This document shows, one piece after another, positions 41,984 to 50,216 of a stretch of 64,000 bases of DNA (the first letter of the stretch is position 1; the number at the start of each line of letters is the position of its first letter). The stretch covers positions 496,001 to 560,000 of the forward strand of contig NZ_CP050296.1 in NCBI RefSeq assembly GCF_014189455.1, read 5' to 3'. Both the position numbers and the translations under genes were made by a program. The DNA comes from Mesorhizobium huakuii. Lineage in GTDB: Bacteria; Pseudomonadota; Alphaproteobacteria; Rhizobiales; Rhizobiaceae. The notes beneath the pieces were generated by a model. The model did no database searches. It had not been told where the DNA came from and worked only from the letters and a program-made list of their open reading frames with translations.

Positions 41984-42238
41984 TTGGACAGTTTTCAGAG
42001 GCTCGAAGCGCTTCTCGATAGCGCCGGCGGCGATGGCATCGACGAAGCGAACGCCTTGCTGCGCCGGTTCGAGGGCAAATCGCAGGAAGTGACTGCAGCC
42101 ATCGACGACTTCATGCTCGACTTCAAGACCTTGGTCTTCGTCGTCGAGGCCGGCGAGGAGGAGTTCGAGAAACCGGTCCGCCAGCTGGCGCGCGCCAGGC
42201 TTTCCAGGCTCCGGCAACTGGTGAACGTACCGGCATAG
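41984..42238 (+). CDS. Small helical protein, probable stress regulon member (84 aa)
   Basis: The TTG start at 41984 has GGGAGGA six bases upstream. A GTG at 41960 lies within three bases of the predicted -10 and cannot be translated from that promoter. The product is acidic and helical (Leu-Glu-Ala-Leu-Leu-Asp-Ser-Ala-Gly-Gly-Asp, Asp-Asp-Phe-Met-Leu-Asp-Phe-Lys-Thr-Leu, Arg-Leu-Arg-Gln-Leu-Val), with no known domain. The EcfG-type promoter suggests it serves the general stress response. Confidence 0.55.
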   Translation: MDSFQRLEALLDSAGGDGIDEANALLRRFEGKSQEVTAAIDDFMLDFKTLVFVVEAGEEEFEKPVRQLARARLSRLRQLVNVPA

Positions 42239-42431
42239 GAAACCTTCGGCAGCGGCTCCATCACGCCGACCGATACGCCCAGCATGGCGGACGTTGACCC
42301 CCGGCCGTGAACCCCGCCTTTCAGTGACCTTACCGAATTGTATGGACCGCCCGATTGTCAAACCGTCGGATCGGGATGATGCTCGGCGGAGCCTGTCAGC
42401 CGCGCGGTACGCTGCCATGAAGGATCGACAG

Positions 42432-43325
42432 ATGCGCATCGAGGTCAGGGGCAAGCGCTTGCGCATGGACCGCCGGCAAGTCCTGCTCGGCATCGCTGGC
42501 ACGCTGCTGGCCAGGCCCGCCATGGCCAATGTGCCTGAACCCTATGATCCCGACGCCATGCCGCCGATGGACAGCCGCGCCGGCTTCATCGACTGGATGA
42601 AGAAGAACCGGGGCGAGGATGCCGGCTTCCTCGGCCAGCGCTGGGACCGCTTCCAGGCCCTGCTCGCCCACAAGGATGTCTGGGACCAGCGCGACAAGCG
42701 CGCCTATCTGATGACGCCGCGCGAGGAGTTCGTCACCAAGGCCAATCTCGGCCGCGCCTATGAATGGCACTATCTCGATATCGGCTATGGCGTGACGATC
42801 ACCGGTCCGCACAGCGTCGCGCGCATGACCAATTCGCTGGAGATAAAACCCGGCGACAAGGTGCTGGAGATCGGCACCGGCTCGGGCTACCAGTCGGCCT
42901 ATCTGTCGAACCTCACCGACAAGGTGTTCTCGATCGAGATCATCAAGCCGCTGGCGGCAAGGACGCGCGCGCTCTACGACGCGCTGATCGCCAGGGGCTA
43001 TTCCGAGTACAAGGCGATCGCCACCCGCAACGCCGACGGCTATTATGGCTGGCAGGAGGAGGCGCCGTTCGACAAGATCATCGTCACCTGCGGCATCGAC
43101 CACATCCCGCCGCCGCTGCTGCAGCAGCTGAAGCCGAACGGCATGATGGTCATCCCGGTCGGCCCGCCCGGCGCCCAGCATGTGCTGAAAGTCACCAAGC
43201 ATCAGGAAGCGGACGGAACGTTCCAGGTCACGCGCGCCGACATCTACAATGGCGGCACGCTGTCCTTCGTGCCCTTCACCAAGCTCGAAGGCGAAGCCAT
43301 CAAGGGCACGCACAACGGCCCCTGA
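42432..43325 (+). CDS. Protein-L-isoaspartate O-methyltransferase-like, Tat-type signal
   Basis: About 297 residues. The SAM-binding fold shows Val-Leu-Glu-Ile-Gly-Thr-Gly-Ser-Gly-Tyr-Gln, the mark of PIMT, which repairs isoaspartate in damaged proteins. Asn-Ala-Asp-Gly-Tyr-Tyr-Gly-Trp and Pro-Pro-Pro-Leu-Leu-Gln-Gln-Leu fit later motifs. Unusually, residues about 12-31 read Met-Asp-Arg-Arg-Gln-Val-Leu-Leu-Gly, then a hydrophobic run and Pro-Ala-Met-Ala: a twin-arginine export signal. A periplasmic PIMT is rare, because SAM is cytoplasmic. Start 42432 is chosen for AAGGA eight bases before it. 42417 and 42465 are alternatives. Confidence 0.72.
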   Translation: MRIEVRGKRLRMDRRQVLLGIAGTLLARPAMANVPEPYDPDAMPPMDSRAGFIDWMKKNRGEDAGFLGQRWDRFQALLAHKDVWDQRDKRAYLMTPREEFVTKANLGRAYEWHYLDIGYGVTITGPHSVARMTNSLEIKPGDKVLEIGTGSGYQSAYLSNLTDKVFSIEIIKPLAARTRALYDALIARGYSEYKAIATRNADGYYGWQEEAPFDKIIVTCGIDHIPPPLLQQLKPNGMMVIPVGPPGAQHVLKVTKHQEADGTFQVTRADIYNGGTLSFVPFTKLEGEAIKGTHNGP

Positions 43326-43354
43326 ACCTCTACCCTCTCTGGGGGTGGCGGGAC

Positions 43355-44563
43355 TTATCCCTTCAACAGGGCAGCCAGCCTCGGAATCCCCTCGCTCACC
43401 GCGCGCCGATCAGCCAGCGTGAAGGACAGCCGCAGCGTGTTGCGTCCGGTGCCGTCGGCGTAAAAAGCATTGCCGGGCACGAAGGCGACGCGCGCCTCTT
43501 TCACCGAGCGTGCCAGGAGTTCGGTGGCGTCGGCCCCTTCCGGCAGCGTCGCCCAGACGAACATGCCGCCTTCCGGGCGGCTCCAGGTCACGCCCTCAGG
43601 CATATTGGCTTCGAGCGCGCCAAGCAGGCCGTCGCGGCGCTCGCGATAGGCGCCGATCAGCTTGTCGACCTGGCCGTCGAACACGGATTCGGCGACGCGA
43701 TGCATCACCAGCTGGTTGATCGACGGGCTGTGCAGGTCGGACGCCTGCTTCATCAGCACCAGTTTTTCCACCACATGGCGCGGCGCGCAGACCCAGCCGA
43801 CGCGCATGCCCGGCGACAGGATCTTCGAGAACGAGCCGCAATAGAGCGTACGCGCCTTGTCGATGCCGCCGGAGCGCGCGCAGTCGAGCGCCAGGATCGG
43901 CGGCACGCCTTCGCCGTCATAGCGCAGCGCCCGATAGGCGGCGTCCTCGATGACGGCGATGTCGAGTTCGCCGGCAAGATCGAGCACCGCCTCGCGCTGT
44001 TGTTTGCCCAGCGTGTTGCCGGTCGGGTTGGCGAAGTCGGGCACCAGATAGGCGAACTTGACCTTGCCGCCATTCGCGGCTGCCGCCGCGCGATAGGCAT
44101 CGGGCGTCATGTTGCCGCCCTCGGGGCGCAGCCGGTCATAGCGCGGCTCATAGGCGTTGAACGCCTGCAGCGCGCCGAGATAGGTCGGCCATGTCACCAG
44201 CGCGGTGTCATTGGGCGACAGGAACAGTTTGCCCAGATAATCCAGCGCCTGCTGCGAGCCGGAGGTGATGAAGATGTTGGCCTCGTCGCAGGCGACGCCG
44301 AGCTTGCCCATCTGCCCGGCGATCCAACGGCGCAGCGGCAGATAGCCTTCCGACACCTGGTACTGCAGGGCAGCTCCCGCCTCCGCGCCGCCCAGCACCT
44401 CGGCATAGGCATCGCGGATCGCATCGGCCGGAAACAGCGCCGGATCGGGGATACCGCCGGCAAACGAGATGATGTCCGGCTGGTCGAGCAGCTTCAAAAG
44501 CTCGCGGATTTCGGAGGCTTTCATGCGCGACGAGCGCGAAGCCAAGAGGTTCAAAAGGGTCAA
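43355..44563 (-). CDS. PLP-dependent aminotransferase (2-aminoadipate / LysN-like)
   Basis: A 402-residue fold-type I aminotransferase. It has Ile-Ser-Phe-Ala-Gly-Gly-Ile-Pro-Asp-Pro near 32, Thr-Ser-Gly-Ser-Gln-Gln-Ala-Leu-Asp near 99, Asn-Pro-Thr-Gly-Asn near 178, and the PLP lysine in Gly-Ser-Phe-Ser-Lys-Ile-Leu near 240. This is the class close to MocR C-terminal domains and to LysN, acting on aromatic or branched amino acids or 2-aminoadipate. The start is a TTG at 44563 with GGGGAGG six bases upstream. A palindromic operator lies 25 bases upstream. Confidence 0.82.
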   Translation of the reverse strand: MTLLNLLASRSSRMKASEIRELLKLLDQPDIISFAGGIPDPALFPADAIRDAYAEVLGGAEAGAALQYQVSEGYLPLRRWIAGQMGKLGVACDEANIFITSGSQQALDYLGKLFLSPNDTALVTWPTYLGALQAFNAYEPRYDRLRPEGGNMTPDAYRAAAAANGGKVKFAYLVPDFANPTGNTLGKQQREAVLDLAGELDIAVIEDAAYRALRYDGEGVPPILALDCARSGGIDKARTLYCGSFSKILSPGMRVGWVCAPRHVVEKLVLMKQASDLHSPSINQLVMHRVAESVFDGQVDKLIGAYRERRDGLLGALEANMPEGVTWSRPEGGMFVWATLPEGADATELLARSVKEARVAFVPGNAFYADGTGRNTLRLSFTLADRRAVSEGIPRLAALLKG

Positions 44564-44587
44564 GTCACGCCTCCCCGGACGATTTTC

Positions 44588-44614
44588 ATATAGGTCAATG
44601 TAGCTGACCTATAT
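44588..44614. promoter_or_regulatory. Perfect 10-bp inverted repeat upstream of the aminotransferase
   Basis: ATATAGGTCA (44588-44597), seven bases, TGACCTATAT (44605-44614). The symmetry and place just before the start suggest an operator. It overlaps the likely -10 region. The cognate regulator is not encoded nearby. Confidence 0.6.
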
Positions 44615-44687
44615 CCGCTTTGTCAGGCAATTTGAATAGTGCCTGAAGCTCTTGCGGTATACGCCAGTCGCTGCGGGGGCGGAACGC

Positions 44688-45140
44688 CTACAGTGCTTTC
44701 TTGTAGCCAAGATGGCTGCCGGTGAAGCCGAGGCTGTCATAGAAGCGGTGCGCGTCCGCCCGCCCCTTGTCGGTGGTAAGCTGGACGAGACTGCAGCCGC
44801 GCGCCCGGCACTGATCGATCGCCCATTGGAACATCAGCCGGCCGATGCCGCCCGAGCGCCGATGGCCGGCGACCCGCACCGCCTCGATCTGCCCGCGCCA
44901 GGCGCCCTTGCGCGACAGCCCGGCGAGGAAGGTGATCTGCAACGTACCGATCACCTCGCCGCCATCCACGGCCACCGCCAGCAGCTGGTTGGGATCGGCA
45001 TCGATGGCGTCGAAGGCATCGACATAGCCCTGCGCCAGCGGCAAGGAGGCATCCTCGCGGGCAGCACCCAGCGGATCGTCGGCGAGCATCGCGACGATGG
45101 CCGGCAGGTCGGAGGCTTGCGCCTTGCGGAAGGTGATCAT
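44688..45140 (-). CDS. GNAT-family N-acetyltransferase
   Basis: A 150-residue acetyltransferase starting at Met-Ile-Thr-Phe-Arg-Lys-Ala (45140). The longer frame adds 58 Arg-rich residues that run into the palindromic repeat and is rejected. It has Gly-Thr-Leu-Gln-Ile-Thr-Phe, the acetyl-CoA loop Val-Arg-Val-Ala-Gly-His-Arg-Arg-Ser-Gly-Gly-Ile-Gly, and Phe-Tyr-Asp-Ser-Leu-Gly-Phe near the end. It moves an acetyl group from acetyl-CoA to an unknown amine. Confidence 0.82.
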   Translation of the reverse strand: MITFRKAQASDLPAIVAMLADDPLGAAREDASLPLAQGYVDAFDAIDADPNQLLAVAVDGGEVIGTLQITFLAGLSRKGAWRGQIEAVRVAGHRRSGGIGRLMFQWAIDQCRARGCSLVQLTTDKGRADAHRFYDSLGFTGSHLGYKKAL

Positions 45141-45236
45141 GGTGCCGGGATAGCGCGCGGCGGTGGTGGCGGCAATGCGGTATCGAGACGACAGCCTTTG
45201 GACGCCAAGCCGATGGCGGTAAACCGGCGAAAGTAG

Positions 45237-45411
45237 GCGCCGCCCCTCATCTGCCTGCCGGCATCCTCTCCCCGTAAACGGGGCGAGGGACGCTCTTGTC
45301 ACCGATTTCGCCAATCGCCAACGTTGCGGAAAAGGCGCCGGCGTTACGGCCAGCCCCTTTCGCCCCGTTTACGGGGAGAAATGTCCGGCAGGACAATGAG
45401 GGGCGGCGCCG
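45237..45411. repeat. Long palindromic intergenic repeat, copy 1
   Basis: The ends are inverted repeats: CGCCGCCCCTCAT at the left mirrors ATGAGGGGCGGCG at the right. Inner arms CTCCCCGTAAACGGGG and CCCCGTTTACGGGGAG also pair. The same layout recurs at 48791-48972. These are mobile palindromic repeats of the rhizobial intergenic type. The RNA could fold into a long stem. Confidence 0.75.
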
Positions 45412-45503
45412 ACCTCGCAAGCATGGCGCCCTCCATGCAGGCCTGCGTCCAGCGCCGGATCAGTTCCTCGCCCTCGACACAGCCGACCAGCTTCGGCCAT
45501 TGT

Positions 45504-46049
45504 TCAACGCAATCGGTCGCGTGCCTGCATCAGCGCAAACCCCAGCAGGTTGTCGCCCCGCCACAAAAGCGGGTTCGCGGCTTTCTTGTCGTCGGCGGCC
45601 AGCCCGATGCCCCACACACGGTCCATCGGGCTCGCCTCGACCAGAACCTGCTCACCGGTCGACAGCAGATATGTGCGCAGGGCGGCGTTCTGCCGGAATT
45701 TCTCGAAACTCCCCTCGCCTACGATGCGCCGCTTTTCGGCGTCCCATCTGGCTTCGTCGAAACCGCGCACCTGCCGGCCGAACTGCTTTGCCTGCTTCGG
45801 GCTTCCCGCCTGCAGGATCTGCGCGGCCGTCTCGTCATCGCCGAACAGCCGCGCCTTCTCGGCCATCATCCAATGTTCCGCTGTTGGATAGCTCCGCCCC
45901 GCCATTGTAAAGGGCGCCTGCCACCACTGGCTGAAACAGGACGCGGTGATGCTGCCGTCCTTGGAGGGCTGATGTCCCCAGAAGAACAGGAACTTGAGCC
46001 GGGATTTTGCCCGGAAGGCGTCTTCGAGTGCGGAACGATCGTAAATCAT
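45504..46049 (-). CDS. NADAR-family protein
   Basis: A 181-residue NADAR (YbiA-like) protein: Phe-Phe-Trp-Gly-His, Phe-Ser-Gln-Trp-Trp near 40, Tyr-Pro-Thr-Ala-Glu-His-Trp-Met-Met-Ala-Glu-Lys-Ala near 54, and Trp-Gly-Ile-Gly-Leu-Ala near 147. The family acts on riboflavin-pathway N-glycosides or ADP-ribosyl compounds, hydrolysing N-glycosidic bonds. It stands alone with a divergent small gene. Good length and all motifs are present, so it is probably active. Confidence 0.85.
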   Translation of the reverse strand: MIYDRSALEDAFRAKSRLKFLFFWGHQPSKDGSITASCFSQWWQAPFTMAGRSYPTAEHWMMAEKARLFGDDETAAQILQAGSPKQAKQFGRQVRGFDEARWDAEKRRIVGEGSFEKFRQNAALRTYLLSTGEQVLVEASPMDRVWGIGLAADDKKAANPLLWRGDNLLGFALMQARDRLR

Positions 46050-46166
46050 GGGTGCGACAGAACAGAGCCGGCGGGTGACTTGTCAATACAGATCGCTATG
46101 GTCCGCATTGCTCTCGTCATGGCACTACCGGTATCAGTACGACCTCACGAACAACGGCCTGCAATT

Positions 46167-46565
46167 ATGAGCCAATCAGCCCGGATCGAAATCGAAGGCA
46201 CCTCCCTGGAGGACCTGCGCACCATGCCACATGCAGACCAGGACGCACTTCTGGCCTTCGGTCGGCCTATCTCGTTCACCATGGGCAGCGCCACCGTGCT
46301 CGCCGAATTCAACCGGCGCGACGGCACGCTGCTGGTCAACCTTGCCCATATCGACGGTGGCGGCGAAGGCGTTCTGCTCGTCCTTTGGAAGCATACCCGC
46401 GCCTTTGCCATCGAACGACAGTTCAGCACAGTCCGCTGGAATGTGCATGCCGCCACATGCGCCAAGCCCAATCCGCGTCTGCAACGTTTCCTTCGCACCC
46501 ATGAGTTCGCCGAGATCGACGATCCGGATTACGGCCGCATCTTCGTGCGAACCCAGCGGCTTTGA
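46167..46565 (+). CDS. Hypothetical protein (132 aa)
   Basis: The start at 46167 is chosen as the first ATG after the divergent NADAR promoter. The frame extends far upstream only because it is open through the neighbour. The product is a soluble alpha/beta protein: Ile-Glu-Ile-Glu-Gly-Thr-Ser-Leu-Glu-Asp-Leu, Val-Leu-Leu-Val-Leu-Trp-Lys-His, Trp-Asn-Val-His-Ala-Ala-Thr-Cys-Ala-Lys-Pro-Asn-Pro. I do not recognise a family. It converges with the PNPOx-like gene four bases away. Confidence 0.55.
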   Translation: MSQSARIEIEGTSLEDLRTMPHADQDALLAFGRPISFTMGSATVLAEFNRRDGTLLVNLAHIDGGGEGVLLVLWKHTRAFAIERQFSTVRWNVHAATCAKPNPRLQRFLRTHEFAEIDDPDYGRIFVRTQRL

Positions 46566-46568
46566 TCG

Positions 46569-47297
46569 CTAAACTTCGCCCTCATACACCCTCTGCGCCT
46601 GCATCAACGCCGCATCCAGCCTCTCGCCCTCTGCATAACCATCCAAATTCCCCGGCCGCTCGATGCCGGGCAAGATCCTTGGACACGGCTCGGCCGCGCC
46701 AATCACTGTCCGCACTGGGATGACTCCGGCCCACACCGGGTGGCCATAATCTTCCTCATCGTCGGCGACGCCCTTGGCGCGCACCTTGGCCGATGCCTCT
46801 TCGATGCGCATGCCGATCACCGTCGTCGCCTTGGCTTCCTGCGCCGAGATCGGCCGCAAGGTTTCGCTGCGGCCGGGGTAGAAGCGGTCGACGACGCCGG
46901 CCAGCGCCTTCATCTTGTCTTCCGGCTCGTCGATAATCCGCGCGGTGCCAAAACACATTGCCGAGCGGTAGTTGGCGGAATGGTTGAAGCCGGTGCGCGC
47001 CAGCACCAGCCCATCGAGATGCGACACGGTGAGACAGGCCGGCGTGCCGCCGCGCAGCTGGCGCAGGATGCGGCTGGCCGACGAGCCGTGCCAGTAGAGC
47101 ATGTCGCCCTCGCGCCAATGGATGGTCGGCGTGCAATAGGGCTGGCCGTCGAACGTGTAGGCGACGTGGCACAGCAGCCCGGCATCCAGCACCGCGAAGA
47201 CGGCCTCGTGGTCATAGCTGCCGCGCTCATGCAGGCGCTTGACCCGGTTGCGGCTGGTGGTCGGAAAGCTGGCGGCGACGTCGTTCACGGCTTGCAT
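46569..47297 (-). CDS. Pyridoxamine-5'-phosphate-oxidase-fold flavoprotein
   Basis: About 242 residues of the split-barrel FMN-binding type, with Arg-Asn-Arg-Val-Lys-Arg-Leu-His-Glu-Arg-Gly near the start, Pro-Tyr-Cys-Thr-Pro-Thr-Ile-His-Trp, and a long C-terminal part with Met-Arg-Ile-Glu-Glu-Ala-Ser-Ala-Lys. The group probably binds FMN or F420. Start 47297 fits family members. 47321 is an alternative. It is divergent from a MocR regulator, which probably controls it, as in many PLP-linked modules. Confidence 0.75.
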   Translation of the reverse strand: MQAVNDVAASFPTTSRNRVKRLHERGSYDHEAVFAVLDAGLLCHVAYTFDGQPYCTPTIHWREGDMLYWHGSSASRILRQLRGGTPACLTVSHLDGLVLARTGFNHSANYRSAMCFGTARIIDEPEDKMKALAGVVDRFYPGRSETLRPISAQEAKATTVIGMRIEEASAKVRAKGVADDEEDYGHPVWAGVIPVRTVIGAAEPCPRILPGIERPGNLDGYAEGERLDAALMQAQRVYEGEV

Positions 47298-47331
47298 CCT
47301 CAATTGTTGTCTGGCAACCATGCGCCATGAC

Positions 47332-47391
47332 ATTGGTCGACAAAAGGACCAATCCAATGGATAAAAATCAGACCAATATGCCGGATTGGTC
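47332..47391. promoter_or_regulatory. Four ATTGGTC motifs, probable MocR operator
   Basis: ATTGGTC at 47332-47338 and 47385-47391, and its complement GACCAAT at 47347-47353 and 47371-47377, give two inverted pairs within 60 bases. They span the start of the MocR gene and the promoter of the divergent PNPOx-like gene. MocR proteins bind such repeated sites. Confidence 0.55.
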
Positions 47392-48775
47392 GGCGCTGAT
47401 CCCGGTTCTGCCGGGCGACGGCCCGCGCAGCCGCGAGCTTTATGCGGCACTGCGGCGGCTGATCGAGACCGGCGCGCTGCCCGCCGGCGCCAAATTTCCG
47501 ACCACCCGCGATCTTGCCCGGCGTTTCGGCCTGTCGCGCTCGGCTGCGGTCGCCTGTTTCGAAATGCTGATCTCGGAAGGCTTTGCAACAGCCAAGGTCG
47601 GCGCCGGCACCTTCGTCGCGCCCAATGTGCCGCATCTGCCGGTGACGCTGATGAAGCCGCGCCCGCCGGAGATCGATGTTGCCACGTCGCTGCCTTGCGG
47701 TCTCGGCGTCGCGGTGTCCGACCCGCGCACGCTTGATGTGTTCCGCATCCTTCTGTCGCGCCACCTCGCCCGCCCCGCGCCTGAGCATTTCCGCTATGGC
47801 GATCCGCGCGGCGGCCTGCCGCTGCGCACCGCGATTGCCACGTATCTCAGGACAGCCCGCGGCGTACGCTGCGACGCCGGCCAGATCGTGCTGACTTCGG
47901 GGACACAGCAAGGGCTCGATCTGCTGGCACGCGCGGCGCTGCGTCCCAGCGACGCCGTGTGGATCGAAAACCCTTGTTACCTCATGGCGCACGCCGTGCT
48001 GGCCGGCAGCGGCGCCAGGATCATTGGCGTACCGGTCGATGCCGAAGGGCTCGATCCCGAAATCGGCGAAAGCCTTTGCCCGAACGCACGCGCGGCCTAT
48101 GTCACGCCCTCGCACCAATATCCGCTCGGCGTGACGATGACGATGCGCCGTCGCCTTGCCCTGCTCGACTGGGCGCGGCGAAACGAGGCCTGGATCATCG
48201 AGGACGATTACGACAGCGAGTTCCGCTATGCCGGCCCGCCGCTGACCTCGCTGCAAGGCATGGATGGCGCGAACCGCGTCGCCTATCTCGGCACCTTCTC
48301 CAAAGTGCTCTTCCCCGGCCTGCGCATCGGCTATGTCGTGGTGCCGGAGCCGCTGCTCGATGCCGTGATGGCGGTCCGCGCACGCTCCGACCGCTACCCC
48401 TCGACACTGGCCGAAGGCGCCCTGACCGATCTCTTGAACGAAGGCCATTTCGCCGCCCATCTCAGACGCGTGCGACGTCGTGTGCAAGCCGCGCGCGACG
48501 TGCTGGTGGCCGGCCTCGAAGCGCATTGCGGCGATAGGCTCGACGTGACGGTCCCCGAACAGGGGCTGCATCTGATGGCCATGCTGAAGGGCGGCGGGCT
48601 GGACACGGCAATTGTCGAAGCGGCAAAAGCGGTGGGCGTCGGCGCCCGGGCCTTGTCCGCCATGTTTGTCGAGGGGGCGCCGAAGCATGGGCTGGTGCTG
48701 GGCTTTTCCGGGTTTTCGGATGCGGAATTGATGGGGGCGACGGTTCGGCTGGGCGGGTGCTTCGGCATTGAGTGA
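47357..48775 (+). CDS. MocR-family regulator (GntR HTH plus aminotransferase domain)
   Basis: A 472-residue fusion. The winged HTH of GntR type lies at about 20-85 (Leu-Pro-Ala-Gly-Ala-Lys-Phe-Pro-Thr-Thr-Arg-Asp-Leu-Ala-Arg-Arg). Then comes a fold-type I aminotransferase-like domain with the PLP lysine in Leu-Gly-Thr-Phe-Ser-Lys-Val-Leu-Phe-Pro-Gly-Leu-Arg. Such regulators sense PLP or amino acids. Start 47357 is chosen over 47327 because AGGA lies eight bases before it. It probably controls the divergent PNPOx-like flavoprotein. Confidence 0.88.
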   Translation: MDKNQTNMPDWSALIPVLPGDGPRSRELYAALRRLIETGALPAGAKFPTTRDLARRFGLSRSAAVACFEMLISEGFATAKVGAGTFVAPNVPHLPVTLMKPRPPEIDVATSLPCGLGVAVSDPRTLDVFRILLSRHLARPAPEHFRYGDPRGGLPLRTAIATYLRTARGVRCDAGQIVLTSGTQQGLDLLARAALRPSDAVWIENPCYLMAHAVLAGSGARIIGVPVDAEGLDPEIGESLCPNARAAYVTPSHQYPLGVTMTMRRRLALLDWARRNEAWIIEDDYDSEFRYAGPPLTSLQGMDGANRVAYLGTFSKVLFPGLRIGYVVVPEPLLDAVMAVRARSDRYPSTLAEGALTDLLNEGHFAAHLRRVRRRVQAARDVLVAGLEAHCGDRLDVTVPEQGLHLMAMLKGGGLDTAIVEAAKAVGVGARALSAMFVEGAPKHGLVLGFSGFSDAELMGATVRLGGCFGIE

Positions 48776-48790
48776 CAATGGGCGAGCACA

Positions 48791-48972
48791 GTGCTGCCCC
48801 TCATCCGCCTGCCGGCACCTTCTCCCCGTATAGTGACGGGGAGAAGAATGCTGTCGCAAGCCTCGGCGCCTCTTCTGCGACGCTGACAATTGGCGAAATC
48901 TGCGATGACAGCCCCTTTCTCCCCGTCACTATACGGGGAGAAAATGCCCGGCAGGGCAATGAGGGGCAGCGC
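48791..48972. repeat. Long palindromic intergenic repeat, copy 2
   Basis: Related to the repeat at 45237-45411: outer arms TGCCCCTCATCCGCCTGCC and its mirror near 48940-48970, inner arms CTCCCCGTATAGTGACGG and CCGTCACTATACGGGGAG. The central part is similar between copies (a GACAATTGGCGAAAT-like stretch). It fills the gap between the MocR gene and the next minus-strand gene. Confidence 0.75.
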
Positions 48973-49003
48973 AAACGGTCGAAGCCAGGCTCCTGGAACG
49001 CCC

Positions 49004-49501
49004 TCAATCCGCATCACCGGCAGGTTTCGCCTTGCCGCATTGCGCCAGCACCTTGCCGATAGCCCCGCTCGAGCCCTTCAGCGGAAAACTGTTCGCGCCA
49101 TATTTGGCCGCGCTGACCGACACATCCCCCTTCGAACGTAACAAATCCAGCAGCGGATCGGCTTTCGCCAAATCCACCGTGAAATAACCGTACATTTCCT
49201 CGAGCTGCAGCGTCTTGGTCACCGTCTTGCCGTCGGCCTTGAAGTCGAACGCGCCGCTGATGCCCGGTTCCAGCTGCTGGCCGCTCGCACCGAGATCGTA
49301 GCTCAGCACCGGCTTGTCGAAACAGGCCAGCATCAGATGCGCGTCGCCCTTCGGTCCGCCGCAGACCGAAGCGGTCAGCACGCTGCCGCCCTCGTCTTCC
49401 TCCATCTTGGCGCTCCAGCCGCCGCAGGACGCGGCAAAGGCCGGCTGCGTGGCCTGCAATGCGGCCACGGCACCGGCGATGACGAGATAGCGAACGCTCA
49501 T
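49004..49501 (-). CDS. Secreted protein of unknown function (165 aa)
   Basis: GGAGGGGAAGTC precedes the ATG at 49501. It has a signal peptide (hydrophobic 6-20, likely cut after Ala-Phe-Ala near 23). The mature part has four cysteines, in Ser-Cys-Gly-Gly, Val-Cys-Gly-Gly, Ala-Cys-Phe-Asp and Gln-Cys-Gly, that could form two disulfides. It is mainly beta strands with a Tyr-Gly-Tyr-Phe motif. Probably periplasmic. I cannot assign a family. Confidence 0.6.
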   Translation of the reverse strand: MSVRYLVIAGAVAALQATQPAFAASCGGWSAKMEEDEGGSVLTASVCGGPKGDAHLMLACFDKPVLSYDLGASGQQLEPGISGAFDFKADGKTVTKTLQLEEMYGYFTVDLAKADPLLDLLRSKGDVSVSAAKYGANSFPLKGSSGAIGKVLAQCGKAKPAGDAD

Positions 49502-49607
49502 GACTTCCCCTCCGACAATTGCAGCACCCGTCGGCAGCATATAGGAAAAGCGATCCCGTGACATTGGCCGTTGCGGCAAGGTCGTGTGGTCCGGGTTGGA
49601 GAGAGCG

Positions 49608-50210
49608 GTGTTGAGAGCCTGCGTTCGTCTGTGCGTTTTGATGGCGGCACTGGTCACCTTGCCTGTGGCTGCCCAGGCGCAGTGGAAGCCGGTCGAGAAG
49701 GTCGAGACCTACGCCATTTCGGGTCAGTCCGGGCTGGAGCTCTACCGGTCGATCGGCGAGAACGGGCCGAATGTCGGCATTACCCGCGCCATCGCCTACA
49801 CCAACTTCAAGCTGACCTGGGGGGTCAGGGACTACAAGCCTAGGGGCAAGGATTGCGTGCTAACGGCGGGGAATCCGAAACTGATCATCACCTACACCTT
49901 GCCAAGTCCTTCCGCGCCGCTGCCGCCGGCCGTCCAGAAGAACTGGGAGGTGTTCATCGCCGGCGTCAGCGCCCATGAGAAGGTGCATGGCGCCAGCATG
50001 ATAAAAATGGTGCACGACATCGAAGCCGCGACAGACGGGCTGACCGTCGCCGACGATCCCAAATGCAGCAAGACCAGGGCCGAGGTGGTCCGTCGGCTCG
50101 ACGCGATCTCGAAGGCGAGGATACAGGCCAGCCGCGATTTCGACCGCGTCGAGTTCGGCCAGGGGGGCAATCTGCAAAAACTCATTCTTGCCCTCGTGAA
50201 TGGCGGCTGA
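49608..50210 (+). CDS. DUF922-type putative zinc protease, secreted
   Basis: The GTG at 49608 has GGAGAG a few bases upstream. It encodes 200 residues with a signal peptide (cut after Ala-Gln-Ala near 24). The mature protein has Tyr-Thr-Asn-Phe-Lys-Leu-Thr-Trp, then His-Glu-Lys-Val-His at about 123-127, the HExxH zinc signature, and Ile-Gln-Ala-Ser-Arg-Asp-Phe-Asp-Arg further on. This matches DUF922 (Rv/BMFP-like) putative metalloproteases of the periplasm. The target is unknown. Confidence 0.75.
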   Translation: MLRACVRLCVLMAALVTLPVAAQAQWKPVEKVETYAISGQSGLELYRSIGENGPNVGITRAIAYTNFKLTWGVRDYKPRGKDCVLTAGNPKLIITYTLPSPSAPLPPAVQKNWEVFIAGVSAHEKVHGASMIKMVHDIEAATDGLTVADDPKCSKTRAEVVRRLDAISKARIQASRDFDRVEFGQGGNLQKLILALVNGG

Positions 50211-50216
50211 GCGCCT

